Source: Flavobacteriales bacterium
Lineage (GTDB): Bacteria > Bacteroidota > Bacteroidia > Flavobacteriales_F > PHOS-HE28
Reading direction: 5' to 3'
Length of the DNA: 6,436 bases
Assembly (NCBI GenBank): GCA_020854015.1
Contig: JADZGG010000363.1
Location: 1-6,436, forward strand
Each line of letters opens with the position of its first letter. Position 1 is the stretch's first letter. The notes under the pieces are model-generated. The model made no database searches and was not told the DNA's origin. It saw only the letters and a list, made by a program, of their open reading frames with translations. The position numbers and the translations under genes are program-made. This document shows, in pieces, positions 6,273 to 6,436 of the stretch.

Positions 6273-6436
6273 ACCTGCGTTGGTATCGGTCGGTCGTGCT
6301 TCCAACTCCTCGATCGTCCTCCTCGCAGCTTCCAACCGCACCCGGTTGTTCTTGCTCACGAGCATGTTGGTGATCAACTTCTCCATGCGGTGGTGCAGTG
6401 GGATCAGCAGCCCGGCGATGGCGGCCATGCACAACA
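6270..6436 (-). CDS. 3' end of a third operon paralogue (start outside window)
   Basis: Reading the minus strand from the window edge gives 54 full codons ending with TGA at 6272-6270. They encode the end of the same membrane module: the third membrane helix (LCMAAIAGLLIPL), then HHRMEKLITN, MLVSKNNRVR, and TIEELEARPTDTNAG. Up to TIEELEAR the protein is identical to the downstream paralogue; only the last few residues differ. The rest of the gene, presumably a signal peptide, TPR region and two more membrane helices, lies beyond 6436. Its stop overlaps the next start by one base. Confidence 0.88.
   Translation of the reverse strand, partial: LCMAAIAGLLIPLHHRMEKLITNMLVSKNNRVRLEAARRTIEELEARPTDTNAG
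6299..6436 (-). repeat. Conserved 3' cassette, copy 3 (cut by the window edge)
   Basis: Gap-free match to 4812-4949 with scattered, mostly silent changes; it continues past the window end. Confidence 0.8.

Noticed and set aside
6271..6432. 54-residue N-terminal extension of the middle operon gene
   Set aside because: It is an out-of-frame reading of the upstream paralogue's conserved C-terminus; the TGATG junction and signal peptide place the start at 6270.

Overview
The window is GC-rich and looks like a Bacteroidota chromosome, probably a high-GC Flavobacteriales-type lineage. The evidence is Sec signal peptides predicted to be cleaved before Gln (…A|Q), large TPR proteins shaped like the sensor part of TPR histidine kinases, a MORN-repeat secreted protein, and no clear Shine-Dalgarno sequences. 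The taxonomic call is an inference from style; there is no marker gene. I see no rRNA, tRNA, CRISPR array, complete IS element or phage gene.

Layout: (1) 1-1488, minus strand: the first 496 codons of a secreted protein with an N-terminal domain carrying a CAVGYL motif, then MORN-like repeats; its 3' end lies outside the window. (2) 1489-1954: a 466-bp gap holding a minus-strand relic (1622-1848) of the C-terminal module of the neighbouring family, broken by a 114-bp two-unit hairpin repeat (1694-1807). (3) 1955-3331, plus strand: a TPR protein with a C-terminal three-helix membrane module. (4) 3342-4781, 4783-6270 and 6270-6436, all minus strand: two complete paralogues and the 3' end of a third, packed head to tail with stop/start junctions of TGATG and TAGcATG. 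They look like one translationally coupled operon read from right to left, which must extend past 6436.

The notable content is a local array of five related loci (four genes plus one relic). Each complete member has a signal peptide, about 300 residues of divergent TPR-like helical repeats predicted to be periplasmic, a short charged coiled-coil linker, three membrane helices with a conserved 'FEFxNLLLHPFL…T.HSP.LMLL…PLHH' signature, and a short charged cytoplasmic helix ending in 'TIE(E/Q)LE'. No kinase, DNA-binding or cyclase domain follows. In the minus-strand members the membrane module is nearly identical even in DNA sequence, while the TPR halves have diverged strongly. That pattern fits recent duplication with diversifying sensors, or gene conversion of a shared 3' cassette. 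I infer a family of membrane sensors or adaptors with variable input and constant output; the actual function is unknown.
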